Source: Aerococcaceae bacterium zg-1292 (GTDB lineage Bacteria > Bacillota > Bacilli > Lactobacillales > Aerococcaceae). From it: 64,000 bases of DNA. The stretch is from assembly GCA_016126655.1 (NCBI GenBank), contig CP065955.1:1099001-1163000 (forward strand). Direction: 5' to 3'. Positions 52,234 through 60,732 of the stretch are shown piece by piece. Every line of letters begins with the position of its first letter. Positions within the stretch are counted from its first letter, which is position 1. The notes under the pieces were generated by a model. That model was not told the DNA's origin, made no database searches, and saw only the letters and a program-made list of their open reading frames with translations. The translations under genes were made by a program, and so were the position numbers.

Positions 52234-53487
52234 ATGAAATTATTTAGTGGGCTATTTCGTTCAAGAGATAAACTGGAAAATAAACTGAGTAATAACAGTT
52301 ATTCCTTTTTTATTGGGCAGTCATCCAGCGGAAAACGAGTCAATGAACGAACGGCTATGACCATGAGTGCGGTTTATTCGTGTGTTCGAATATTATCGGA
52401 AACATTGGCGAGTCTTCCTCTTCATGTTTATGAAAGAACCGATGTGGGGAGTAAAAAAGCGACTTATCATAGTCTATATAACATCCTACACAATGAACCG
52501 AATGCTGAAATGACGAGTTTTATTTTTCGAGAAACTTTGATGACACACTTACTCTTGTGGGGGAATGCTTATACACAAATTATCCGTAATGGCAAAGGGG
52601 ATGTGGTGGGGTTATACCCACTTATGCCAGATAAAATGACAGTGGATCGAGATGACAACCATACGATTTATTATGAATATCTAAGTACTAATGGAGAACG
52701 AGTGAGATTATCCTATCAAGATGTGCTACACATACCAGGTTTAGGTTTTGATGGTTTGGTTGGTTACTCACCGATTGCCATGGCAAAAAATGCGATTGGG
52801 ATGTCGATTGCAGCTGAAGAGTATGGGGCTAAATTTTTCTCCAACGGTGCAACCCCAAGTGGGATACTTGAGCATCCAGGAACGGTTAAGAATGCCGATA
52901 GTTTAAGAGAAAGTTGGACACGTGGCTTTTCTGGTAATAACTCCCATAAAGTCGCTATTTTAGAAGAAGGTATGAAATATACACCTATTTCTATATCACC
53001 TAATGAGGCACAGTTTTTAGAAACACGAAAATTTCAAATTAATGAGATTGCTCGCATTTTTAGGATTCCCCCACACATGATAGGGGATCTTGAAAAGTCG
53101 AGTTTTTCTAATATTGAACAACAATCGTTGGAGTTCGTAAAATACACCTTAGATCCATGGGTGATTCGATTTGAACAAGCCTTTAATCGTAGATTACTAA
53201 AAGATAAAGAGAAAGCACAGTTTTATGTCAAGTTTAATGTGGATGGTCTGCTTCGTGGAGATTATCAGTCCCGAATGAATGGCTATGCGGTGGGTCGTCA
53301 AAATGGGTGGATGAGTGCCAATGATATTCGAACACTTGAAAACTTAGATAGAATACCTACTGAAGAAGGTGGTGACTTATATTTAGTTAATGGGAATATG
53401 TTACCACTGAAACACGCAGGAGCATTCGCAAATATCAATAAGGAGGATGATGCCAATGAGGAAATTTTGGAACTGGAAAACAAATAA
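52234..53487 (+). CDS. Portal protein (HK97 type)
   Basis: 417 residues. AMTMSAVYSCVRILSETLAS, LLWGNAYTQIIRNGKG, LHIPGLGFDGLVGYSPIAMA and RIPPHMIGDLEKSSFSNIEQ are typical of the PF04860 portal family, which forms the DNA entry ring. GGGAGG precedes the ATG. Its 3' end overlaps the protease gene. Confidence 0.93.
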   Translation: MKLFSGLFRSRDKLENKLSNNSYSFFIGQSSSGKRVNERTAMTMSAVYSCVRILSETLASLPLHVYERTDVGSKKATYHSLYNILHNEPNAEMTSFIFRETLMTHLLLWGNAYTQIIRNGKGDVVGLYPLMPDKMTVDRDDNHTIYYEYLSTNGERVRLSYQDVLHIPGLGFDGLVGYSPIAMAKNAIGMSIAAEEYGAKFFSNGATPSGILEHPGTVKNADSLRESWTRGFSGNNSHKVAILEEGMKYTPISISPNEAQFLETRKFQINEIARIFRIPPHMIGDLEKSSFSNIEQQSLEFVKYTLDPWVIRFEQAFNRRLLKDKEKAQFYVKFNVDGLLRGDYQSRMNGYAVGRQNGWMSANDIRTLENLDRIPTEEGGDLYLVNGNMLPLKHAGAFANINKEDDANEEILELENK

Positions 53488-54163
53488 GCACGATGAGCAT
53501 CTATTGTTTTTAAATGGCACGATTGCAGAGGAGTCTTGGTTTGATGATGATGTCACACCAAGGCTTTTTAAGTCTGAATTAGACAATCATAAAGGGGATA
53601 TTACGGTTTGGATAAACTCACCTGGTGGCGATTGTATCGCGGCTGCTCAAATTTACAATATGTTAATTGACCACAAAGGTGAAGTGGTTATTAAAATTGA
53701 TGGGATTGCTGCAAGTGCAGCATCGGTAATTGCCATGGCAGGGACAAAGGTGTTGATGAGTCCTGTCTCCATGATGATGATTCATAATCCTATGACGCTT
53801 GCGTTTGGAGATAAAGAGCAAATGAAACAGGTCATGTCCATGTTGGATGAAGTGAAAGAGTCTATTATGAATGCTTATGAAATCAAGACGAATTTACCAC
53901 GGAAAACATTATCTAGCATGATGGATAGTGAAACGTGGATGAATGTCCATAAAGCCATTGAACTTGGTTTTTGTGATGGAGTATTTGAACGAGAAACAGA
54001 GGATATGGACGCACCGATTGTGTCTAACCTTTATTCAAAAGGTTTGACTGAAAATTCACTCAAAGACAAGCTGGTTGAAAAATGTCACATTCAGCCAAAA
54101 AACAACACAACGCAGGCGCAAAGTTTACTAGACAGACTTAACTTAATCAAAAATTGGAGGTAA
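53456..54163 (+). CDS. Head maturation protease, ClpP type
   Basis: 235 residues. ClpP fold with VWINSPGGDCIAAAQIYNML, the nucleophile region GIAASAASVIAMAG and the His in MMMIHNPMTLAFG. Cleaves capsid components during maturation. ATG 53456 is nine bases after AGGAGG; two earlier ATGs are too close to it. Overlaps the portal gene. Confidence 0.9.
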   Translation: MRKFWNWKTNKHDEHLLFLNGTIAEESWFDDDVTPRLFKSELDNHKGDITVWINSPGGDCIAAAQIYNMLIDHKGEVVIKIDGIAASAASVIAMAGTKVLMSPVSMMMIHNPMTLAFGDKEQMKQVMSMLDEVKESIMNAYEIKTNLPRKTLSSMMDSETWMNVHKAIELGFCDGVFERETEDMDAPIVSNLYSKGLTENSLKDKLVEKCHIQPKNNTTQAQSLLDRLNLIKNWR

Positions 54164-54168
54164 TACAA

Positions 54169-55335
54169 ATGAGTAAGCTTTTAGAAATGATTGAAAAACG
54201 CAATAAAGCGTGGGAAGGTGCGAAAGCCTTCGTGGAAGCAAACAAAGATAAAGATGGGCTACTTACCGAGGAACAAACTAAACAGTACCAAGAAATGGAA
54301 CAAAAGGTGTTAAACTTCAGTAAAGAAATTGACCGTCTGCAACGTGAAGAACAATTGGATAAGTTGATGGAAAAACCTATTAACACACCAATTAAAGAAA
54401 AACCAAGACAAGAAGATATCGAAGAAAAAACAGGACGTGCCAGTACCGCATACAAAAACAGTATGCTTCAAGCCTTACGTTCCAACTTTAAACAAGTATC
54501 GAATGTCTTACAAGAAGGAGTAGATGCTGATGGTGGATATTTAGTACCGGAGGAATACGATCAGCGTTTAATTGGTGTTTTAGAAGAAGAAAATATTGTT
54601 CGCCACCTTGCCACAGTGATTACAACAGCAGGTAATCACAAAATCAATATTGCCGGAACAAGCCCGGCAGCGGCGTGGATTGACGAAGGTGCTGAATTGA
54701 AGTTTGGCGAGGCTAAATTCAGTCAAATGTTACTGGATGCGCATAAATTACACGTAGCCATTAAAGTGACAGAAGAATTATTGTATGATAGCGCCTTTAA
54801 CTTAGAAACGTATATTACTGAACAATTTGGTAAAGCGCTCGCTAATGCAGAAGAAGATGCCTTTTTAAATGGTGACGGTAATAATAAACCGACAGGAATT
54901 TTTCATGAAACAAATGGGGGGACATTCCTTGATAAAGTGACAGCAATTAAAGCAGATGATGTGATTAACCTTATTCATGCTTTGAAACGTCCGTATCGAA
55001 AAAATGCAGTCTTTATTACAAATGATAAGACTATCGCACAAATTCGTAAGTTTAAAGATAGTAATGGGGCATACATTTGGCAACCTAGCTATCAACAAGG
55101 TGAACCTGACAAGGTATTAGGGTATCCTATTTACACTTCTGCCTATGCACCAGAAAATGCCATCGCTTTTGGTGACTTTAGTTACTATAACATTGGCGAC
55201 CGTGGGGCACGTTCGTTTAAAGCATTAACAGAATTATTTGCAGGTAATGGCATGATTGGGTATGTCGCCAAAGAACGTGTGGATGGTAAATTGATTTTAC
55301 CTGAAGCGGTACAAATCTTAAGCATCAATGGGTAA
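54169..55335 (+). CDS. Major capsid protein (HK97 fold)
   Basis: 388 residues. A charged N-terminal helical delta-like domain (about 1-100) is followed by the HK97 shell: EGVDADGGYLVPEEYDQRLI, AAWIDEGAELKFGEAKFSQM and DRGARSFKALTELFAGNGMI. The preceding protease probably removes the delta region. GGAGGTAAT precedes the ATG. Confidence 0.93.
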   Translation: MSKLLEMIEKRNKAWEGAKAFVEANKDKDGLLTEEQTKQYQEMEQKVLNFSKEIDRLQREEQLDKLMEKPINTPIKEKPRQEDIEEKTGRASTAYKNSMLQALRSNFKQVSNVLQEGVDADGGYLVPEEYDQRLIGVLEEENIVRHLATVITTAGNHKINIAGTSPAAAWIDEGAELKFGEAKFSQMLLDAHKLHVAIKVTEELLYDSAFNLETYITEQFGKALANAEEDAFLNGDGNNKPTGIFHETNGGTFLDKVTAIKADDVINLIHALKRPYRKNAVFITNDKTIAQIRKFKDSNGAYIWQPSYQQGEPDKVLGYPIYTSAYAPENAIAFGDFSYYNIGDRGARSFKALTELFAGNGMIGYVAKERVDGKLILPEAVQILSING

Positions 55336-55356
55336 TTGAATGGGAGGGAGTAACGA

Positions 55357-55635
55357 ATGATTGTAACGCTTGAGGAAATAAAAAATTACTTACGAGTCGA
55401 TAGTGCTCAAGACGATGCGTTGCTTTCTTCTTTAATGTTAAGTGCCACTCGATTATGTACGCATATTTTAAGGGTGAATCATTTAGATGAGTTGTCGCAG
55501 TATCAAGATGAGTTACGGGTTGCCATCTTATATGCGACCGCTTATCTATATGAACACCGTGAGGAAGCCAATCATCGGGAATTGACGTTAACATTGCGTA
55601 GTTTATTATTTGGTATTCGAAAGGCGGAGTTTTAG
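55357..55635 (+). CDS. Head-tail connector (gp6-like)
   Basis: 92 residues. MIVTLEEIKNYLRVDSAQDD and LLSSLMLSATRLCTHIL match the gp6-like adaptor ring family that binds under the portal. GGGAGGG precedes the ATG. Confidence 0.85.
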   Translation: MIVTLEEIKNYLRVDSAQDDALLSSLMLSATRLCTHILRVNHLDELSQYQDELRVAILYATAYLYEHREEANHRELTLTLRSLLFGIRKAEF

Positions 55636-55971
55636 TTGAAAGTCAGCTTATTAAATGAACGATTAGTGATTGAAAAGAGTGACGTGTCGGTTGATGAAGT
55701 AGGGAATCATGTGACACAGTGGCTACCTTACTACGAATGTGCAACTACCATTAGTCATGAATCGCCTATAGAAACCACCGCAACCGGTGCTATTTGGGAC
55801 CATCGCAAAGTAGATTTTACTATTCGATATAGTCAAGAAGTCGCAAATTTAACGACTACTAAGTATCGTATTCAATTTCGGGGTGAGCTGTATAACATAA
55901 TGGGGATTGACCATTTTCAATATAAAAAGCGTCAATTAAAATTGCATTGTCAGAAGGTGGAGCGCTCATGA
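55636..55971 (+). CDS. Head closure protein (SPP1 gp16/PF05521-like)
   Basis: 111 residues, beta-rich: LLNERLVIEKSDVSVDEVGN, VDFTIRYSQEVA and YRIQFRGELYNIMGIDHFQY. It closes the head after packaging. The start is TTG at 55636, directly after the previous stop, with GGCGGAG upstream. Confidence 0.8.
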   Translation: MKVSLLNERLVIEKSDVSVDEVGNHVTQWLPYYECATTISHESPIETTATGAIWDHRKVDFTIRYSQEVANLTTTKYRIQFRGELYNIMGIDHFQYKKRQLKLHCQKVERS

Positions 55972-56336
55972 AAATTAGGATTGAAGAATTATCCAATGAA
56001 ATTATGAAAGGCTTAAAAGAATATGCGGATACAACGGCATCAGAAATAAAATCCGCCGTTAGGGAAACAGCGCAAGAAGTGAAACAGACCTTACAAGAAA
56101 CCTCACCAAAGGATACTGGACAGTACGCTAAAAGTTGGGCGATTAAAGTGCAATCAGAACAGGCAACCAATCTCAATGTGGTGATCCATTCACCCAAGCA
56201 TTATTCACTCACGCATTTATTGGAATTTGGACACGCAACACGAAATGGTGGTCGAACTGAAGCACAACCACATATTGAACCTGCAGAACAACAAGCGATA
56301 AGCACCCTACAACAACGGTTAGAAGTGAGGTTATAA
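55968..56336 (+). CDS. HK97 gp10-like tail completion protein
   Basis: 122 residues. Amphipathic N-terminal helix, then SPKDTGQYAKSWAIKV and HLLEFGHATRNGGRTEAQPH, the hallmark of the HK97-gp10 family. The ATG overlaps the previous stop. Confidence 0.85.
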   Translation: MKIRIEELSNEIMKGLKEYADTTASEIKSAVRETAQEVKQTLQETSPKDTGQYAKSWAIKVQSEQATNLNVVIHSPKHYSLTHLLEFGHATRNGGRTEAQPHIEPAEQQAISTLQQRLEVRL

Positions 56337-56339
56337 TCA

Positions 56340-56666
56340 ATGGAAAATATTATTCAAATGATTAAATCGTTCCGACTTCCGTATGCGTACCATCATTTCG
56401 CAGAAGGGAATGCTCCTAACCCACCTTTTGTTGTGTTCTTTCTTCCAAATTATGACTACTTTGCAGCAGATGGCGGTGTGTATTTTAAACAAGCGACTTT
56501 ATTTATTGAAATCTATACAGATAAAAAAGACTTAACATTAGAAGAGAAAGTCGAAAAAGTACTTGATGACCACCAGCACTATTACACAAAAACAGAAACG
56601 TGGATAGAATCGGAGCGATTGTATCTCGTACATTACCAAATGGAGGTAACCGTTAATGGAAAATAA
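56340..56666 (+). CDS. Tail terminator/minor tail protein
   Basis: 108 residues with FVVFFLPNYDYFAADGGVYF and LYLVHYQMEVTV. Its place between gp10-like and major tail genes is that of tail completion (terminator) proteins. Assignment rests mainly on order and size. Confidence 0.7.
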   Translation: MENIIQMIKSFRLPYAYHHFAEGNAPNPPFVVFFLPNYDYFAADGGVYFKQATLFIEIYTDKKDLTLEEKVEKVLDDHQHYYTKTETWIESERLYLVHYQMEVTVNGK

Positions 56667-57228
56667 AGTGAAATATAATTTATCCAATGTTCATTATGCT
56701 AAGTTAAAAGTGAACGAAGAAGGCATGGTCTTTGATAAACCTATCCCAATTCCTGGAGCAGTGACATTGAGTTTATCACCGAATGGCGAACCCGAACCAT
56801 TCTTTGCGGATGGGATAGTTTACTACACCTTAAATAATAATATGGGATATGACGGCGAGTTGGAAATTGCGTTAATTCCAGAGAAATTTCGCCAAGAAGT
56901 ACTCAATGAACGAATGGACAAAAATAAAGTATTAGTTGAAGACGTTAATACACAAACTTTGCCTTTCGCCTTGTTATTTGAATTTGATGGCGATCAACAT
57001 CAAATTCGTCATGTGATGTATAACTGTTCGGCAGGACGACCAAAAATCGAATCGAAAACGAACGAGGAGAGTCGACAAGTTCAAACTGAAACGTTAAGTA
57101 TTAAAGCAAGACCATTAAAAGAAGGGTTTGTTAAAGCGCGAACAGGTGCAACCACACCGGAAGAAACTTACAAAAATTGGTATGAAACAGTGTATGTGCC
57201 AAGCATGAATCAAGAAGTTGAGGTGTAA
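56656..57228 (+). CDS. Major tail protein
   Basis: 190 residues of the phi13/TP901-like tail tube family: LSNVHYAKLKVNEEGMVFD, PIPGAVTLSLSPNGEPEPFF and a conserved AsnCysSer-Ala-Gly-Arg-Pro turn (YNCSAGRP). Forms the tube of a non-contractile tail. Starts inside the preceding gene. Confidence 0.88.
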   Translation: MENKVKYNLSNVHYAKLKVNEEGMVFDKPIPIPGAVTLSLSPNGEPEPFFADGIVYYTLNNNMGYDGELEIALIPEKFRQEVLNERMDKNKVLVEDVNTQTLPFALLFEFDGDQHQIRHVMYNCSAGRPKIESKTNEESRQVQTETLSIKARPLKEGFVKARTGATTPEETYKNWYETVYVPSMNQEVEV

Positions 57229-57230
57229 AC

Positions 57231-57608
57231 ATGAGCGTAAAGAAGACAATTTTAATCGACCAACAACCAGTGTTATTTAAAGCGTCAGCTGCAATTCCTC
57301 GTTTATATCGGATTCAATTTGGACGTGATATTTATCAAGATTTGAAGTTGTTGGAGAACGCAGTGAAGAAACAATCATCTAAGAATAGTCAATTAGATAT
57401 TGTCAGTTTGGAATTGTTTGAGAATATCGCTTTTATTATGGCGAAACATGCGGACAACTCACTGCCAGATAAAGTAGATGAATGGTTAGAACGTTTTTCA
57501 ACATTTTCGATTTATCAAGTATTACCCCAGTTGATTGAATTATGGGGATTGAATTTAAAGTCGCATAGTCAGTCAAAAAAGTCGTCTGCCAAACCGAAAG
57601 GGAGATGA
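57231..57608 (+). CDS. Tail assembly chaperone (gpG-like)
   Basis: 125 residues. LIDQQPVLFKASAAIPRLYR and FGRDIYQDLKLLE fit the chaperone that coats the tape measure protein during assembly. Near its 3' end is the slippery heptamer A-AAA-AAG (57575-57581), which would shift some ribosomes to the -1 frame and append the next reading frame. Confidence 0.85.
   Translation: MSVKKTILIDQQPVLFKASAAIPRLYRIQFGRDIYQDLKLLENAVKKQSSKNSQLDIVSLELFENIAFIMAKHADNSLPDKVDEWLERFSTFSIYQVLPQLIELWGLNLKSHSQSKKSSAKPKGR
57575..57581 (+). promoter_or_regulatory. Programmed -1 ribosomal frameshift site
   Basis: AAAAAAG lies in phase as A_AAA_AAG (codons TCA AAA AAG). The -1 frame is open from there to 57769 and joins the 57605 frame without a stop. 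Confidence 0.75.
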
Positions 57609-57769
57609 ATACACCACTCTTTCTCTTAAGGTGCGTTCAAATCGGGTTATCCCTACAAGAGTTGGAGTTATTAACGATTGGATTAGTCAATGACTTATTT
57701 ATTGAAATGAATAATGACCAATTCCAATATGCACAAGTCGCCAGTCAAGAAGATATGGATCGTTTTTAG
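57605..57769 (+). CDS. Tail chaperone frameshift extension (gpGT-like T part)
   Basis: 54 residues from ATG 57605 (TPLFLLRCVQIGLSLQELEL), in the -1 frame relative to the preceding gene. It is most probably made mainly as a fusion through the slippery site at 57575-57581; its ATG overlaps the upstream stop, so separate translation is possible. The position just before the tape measure gene is diagnostic. Confidence 0.75.
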   Translation: MNTPLFLLRCVQIGLSLQELELLTIGLVNDLFIEMNNDQFQYAQVASQEDMDRF

Positions 57770-57780
57770 GAGATGAGTCA

Positions 57781-60366
57781 ATGTCAAGACGAATAAAGGG
57801 AATCACCATTGAATTAGGTGGCGATACAACTAAACTCCAGACTGCTTTAAAACAAGTCAACCGAGAGATTAAAGATACCCAGCGTGAATTGAAAGATGTA
57901 GAACGACTACTGAAACTCGATCCACATAATACGGAACTCTTGGCACAAAAACAAGCCTTAGTAACACAAGCAATTGATGGCACAAACGAAAAATTAGAAA
58001 CGCTAAAAACAGCAAGTGAACAAGCGTATGAGGCACTTAATAAAGGGGAGATAACGAAACAACAATTTGATGCCTTGCAACGAGAAATTATTGAAACGGA
58101 ACAAACCCTTAAGCACTTAGAATCGGAATTAAAAAATGTAGATTCGAGTTTTCAAGCAACATTAAAAAATGCGGGCGAAAAAATGACTCAGACAGGCGAA
58201 ACAATCAAAGGAGTTGGCACTACGCTCACGAAAAATGTAACGGCTCCGATTGTTGGTATAGGTGCAGCTTCTATAGCGGCCTTTTCACAAATTGATGAAG
58301 GATATGACATCATTATAAAAAAGACCGGAGTAGCGGGGGAAGAATTTGAAGCACTCAAGAAAGTGGCAGATAATGTCTTTCGCTCTCTTCCTGTTGAAAT
58401 GGTCGATGTTGGAACAGCAGTGGGCGAAATTAATACACGTTTTAAAGTAACAGATGCTGAACTTGAAAACTTAACAGTACTCTTTTTAAAATTTGCTGAA
58501 ATTAATGAAACGGATGTCAATGCAACGATTGGCAATACGCATCGTTTGATGACCCAATGGGGAATTTCAACGTCAGAAACTGCAGCCATCTTAGGACTGT
58601 TAACGTCCAAAGCACAAGAAACAGGAATCAGTGTGGAACAATTAATTAATGGGTCGCAACAATATGGTTCGATTATGAAAGAAATGGGCTTAAATTTAAC
58701 GCAAAGCATCGAATTGTTAGCACAATTTGAAGCAAATGGTGTGAATGCAGACCAAGCATTGATGGGATTGAAAAAAGCGGTTCAGACATATACAGCACAG
58801 GGATTATCCATGGATGAAGCGTTGAGAGCAACCATTCAATCCATTAAAGAAGCGGCATCCGAAACGGAAGCGTTAGCCATTGCCAGCCAAATATTTGGTA
58901 GTCGCGGTGCGTTAGAAATGACGAAAGGTATTCGAGAAGGGCGTATTTCTTTGGATGAACTATCCAAAAGTATGACAAATTATGGTGAAGTCGTTAATGA
59001 AACGTATGCAGGTACATATGATGGGATAGATAACTTTAAAGTAGCCATGAATAATTTAAAGAGTGTATTAGCGGAACTGGGTGCGGTTATATCTGATGTC
59101 TTAGGTCCTATTTTGTTGGTTGTTGCGAAAGCTTTAGGAACACTTGCATCGTGGTTTGGGCATCTCCCCGTACCGGTCAAACAAGTGATTGTAATGGTGG
59201 GGCTACTGGTTGCTGCTATTGGTCCGTTATTAGTAATTTTTGGAACGATTGTGGCAGCCGTTGGACAAGCGATCACAGGGTTTGCTACCTTATCAGGTGT
59301 TTTTGCTTCGGTAGGTGGGGCAATTACTGCAACCTTACCCGTTATTGTATCCATCGGTGCTCCCTTGTTGGCAATCGTTGCAGTGGTCTGGTCGGTAATT
59401 GAAGTTGGAAACTATCTGATTGCCAACTGGGAAGAAATTAAACAAGCAGCAAGCCAAACCTGGCAAGCAGTTGCGCAAAAGATACAGTCCTGGATGAATC
59501 AACTGCAACATGGGATGACTCAAACCTGGCATCGTATTAAAAATACAACGATGCAAGTGTGGCAATCGATGCAACAGTATTTAACTGGATTATGGCAGTC
59601 TATGAGTCAAACTTTATCAGCTGTATGGCAACAAATTGTACAACAAGCACAAACATTTTGGACTCAACTCTTACAAACCATTCAGTGGATAGGGCAGTCT
59701 ATTTGGCAAAGCATTGAAACGGTTTGGAAGGCCATTTTATCATTCATCATTACTGTTGTTAATTCCATCGTCAATGGAGCAATCGATGGATTTGCTTCTC
59801 TGCTGAGTGGGATTCAATCCGTTATGGGTAATATTACTCAAGCGATTGCGAATGGGTTTAATCAAGCGGTGCAATTTATCTTTGATGTAATGGGGCAGGC
59901 CTATGGTTGGGGTGTTGATTTTATTCAAGGATTTGTTAATGGGATTTGGAACAGTATGAGTAGCGTTGTTCATGCAGTTAAATCGGTTGCGGATACCGTG
60001 TGGAGTTATTTACACTTTACCGTTCCAGAAGTAGGACCTTTAACGGATTATGAAACTTGGATGCCGGATTTCATGAAAGGTCTATCGAAAGGAATTGAAC
60101 AGAGCCGCCATTTAGTGAGACAATCCGTTGAAAATGTTGCCAATGACATGATCATGCGACCAGCAGAGTCTGTTTCGCCACATTATTCCGTAGATGTTTC
60201 TGCGATAACTCAAGCAATTCAAGGTATCGCCGTGGAATCTCCTTCGCCTTCTTTTGAATCGATTAAGGATATTGTTATTCCTGTTTATGTCGGCGGAACA
60301 TTATTAGACGAAGTGATTGTTAATGCACAAATGCGCCAAGCCATACGGTCAGGAGGTCGATCATAA
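57781..60366 (+). CDS. Tape measure protein
   Basis: 861 residues. Coiled-coil N terminus (TTKLQTALKQVNREIKDTQR), PhageMin_Tail-type core (FLKFAEINETDVNATIGNTH, then ILGLLTSKAQETGISVEQLI), hydrophobic segments at about 435-545 (GLLVAAIGPLLVIFGTIVAA), and a Trp/Gln-rich region after 545. Its length sets a fairly short siphovirus tail. Ribosome site AGGAGATG. Confidence 0.93.
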   Translation: MSRRIKGITIELGGDTTKLQTALKQVNREIKDTQRELKDVERLLKLDPHNTELLAQKQALVTQAIDGTNEKLETLKTASEQAYEALNKGEITKQQFDALQREIIETEQTLKHLESELKNVDSSFQATLKNAGEKMTQTGETIKGVGTTLTKNVTAPIVGIGAASIAAFSQIDEGYDIIIKKTGVAGEEFEALKKVADNVFRSLPVEMVDVGTAVGEINTRFKVTDAELENLTVLFLKFAEINETDVNATIGNTHRLMTQWGISTSETAAILGLLTSKAQETGISVEQLINGSQQYGSIMKEMGLNLTQSIELLAQFEANGVNADQALMGLKKAVQTYTAQGLSMDEALRATIQSIKEAASETEALAIASQIFGSRGALEMTKGIREGRISLDELSKSMTNYGEVVNETYAGTYDGIDNFKVAMNNLKSVLAELGAVISDVLGPILLVVAKALGTLASWFGHLPVPVKQVIVMVGLLVAAIGPLLVIFGTIVAAVGQAITGFATLSGVFASVGGAITATLPVIVSIGAPLLAIVAVVWSVIEVGNYLIANWEEIKQAASQTWQAVAQKIQSWMNQLQHGMTQTWHRIKNTTMQVWQSMQQYLTGLWQSMSQTLSAVWQQIVQQAQTFWTQLLQTIQWIGQSIWQSIETVWKAILSFIITVVNSIVNGAIDGFASLLSGIQSVMGNITQAIANGFNQAVQFIFDVMGQAYGWGVDFIQGFVNGIWNSMSSVVHAVKSVADTVWSYLHFTVPEVGPLTDYETWMPDFMKGLSKGIEQSRHLVRQSVENVANDMIMRPAESVSPHYSVDVSAITQAIQGIAVESPSPSFESIKDIVIPVYVGGTLLDEVIVNAQMRQAIRSGGRS

Positions 60367-60719
60367 TGTCATATCTTACGATAAACAATCATGTACTTCC
60401 ACTTCCTGATCAGTATCGGATTTCGTTAACGGATATTGAATCGAAGAGTAGTGGCCAAACTGAAGGTGGTACTTACCAGCGAGATGTGATTCGTCTGGGT
60501 AGAGTATCCATCGATGTTTCATTTACATTAACACGAGAAACGAATGTAAAGCTCACGGGATTATTGAATCGGTCAAAAGTGCTTTGTCAATATTTAGACC
60601 CTAAAACCAATCACTTAACGCAATCGGAAATGATGATGTCAAACTATGACGCTACGATGATAAAAAATCGACAAGGACAAGGATTATGGCAAGTCTCGTT
60701 TACATTAACGGAGTTATAA
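60366..60719 (+). CDS. DUF6711-like tail protein
   Basis: 117 residues: LPLPDQYRISLTDIESKSSG and RDVIRLGRVSIDVSFTLTRE. Occurs directly after tape measure genes in Gram-positive siphoviruses, probably a distal-tail component. Overlaps the tape measure stop. Confidence 0.75.
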   Translation: MSYLTINNHVLPLPDQYRISLTDIESKSSGQTEGGTYQRDVIRLGRVSIDVSFTLTRETNVKLTGLLNRSKVLCQYLDPKTNHLTQSEMMMSNYDATMIKNRQGQGLWQVSFTLTEL

Positions 60720-60732
60720 AAGGAGGAGCGAC

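Noticed and set aside
58188-58709. A 173-codon minus-strand frame inside the tape measure gene
   Set aside because: Antisense shadow of a well-supported gene, with no ribosome site.
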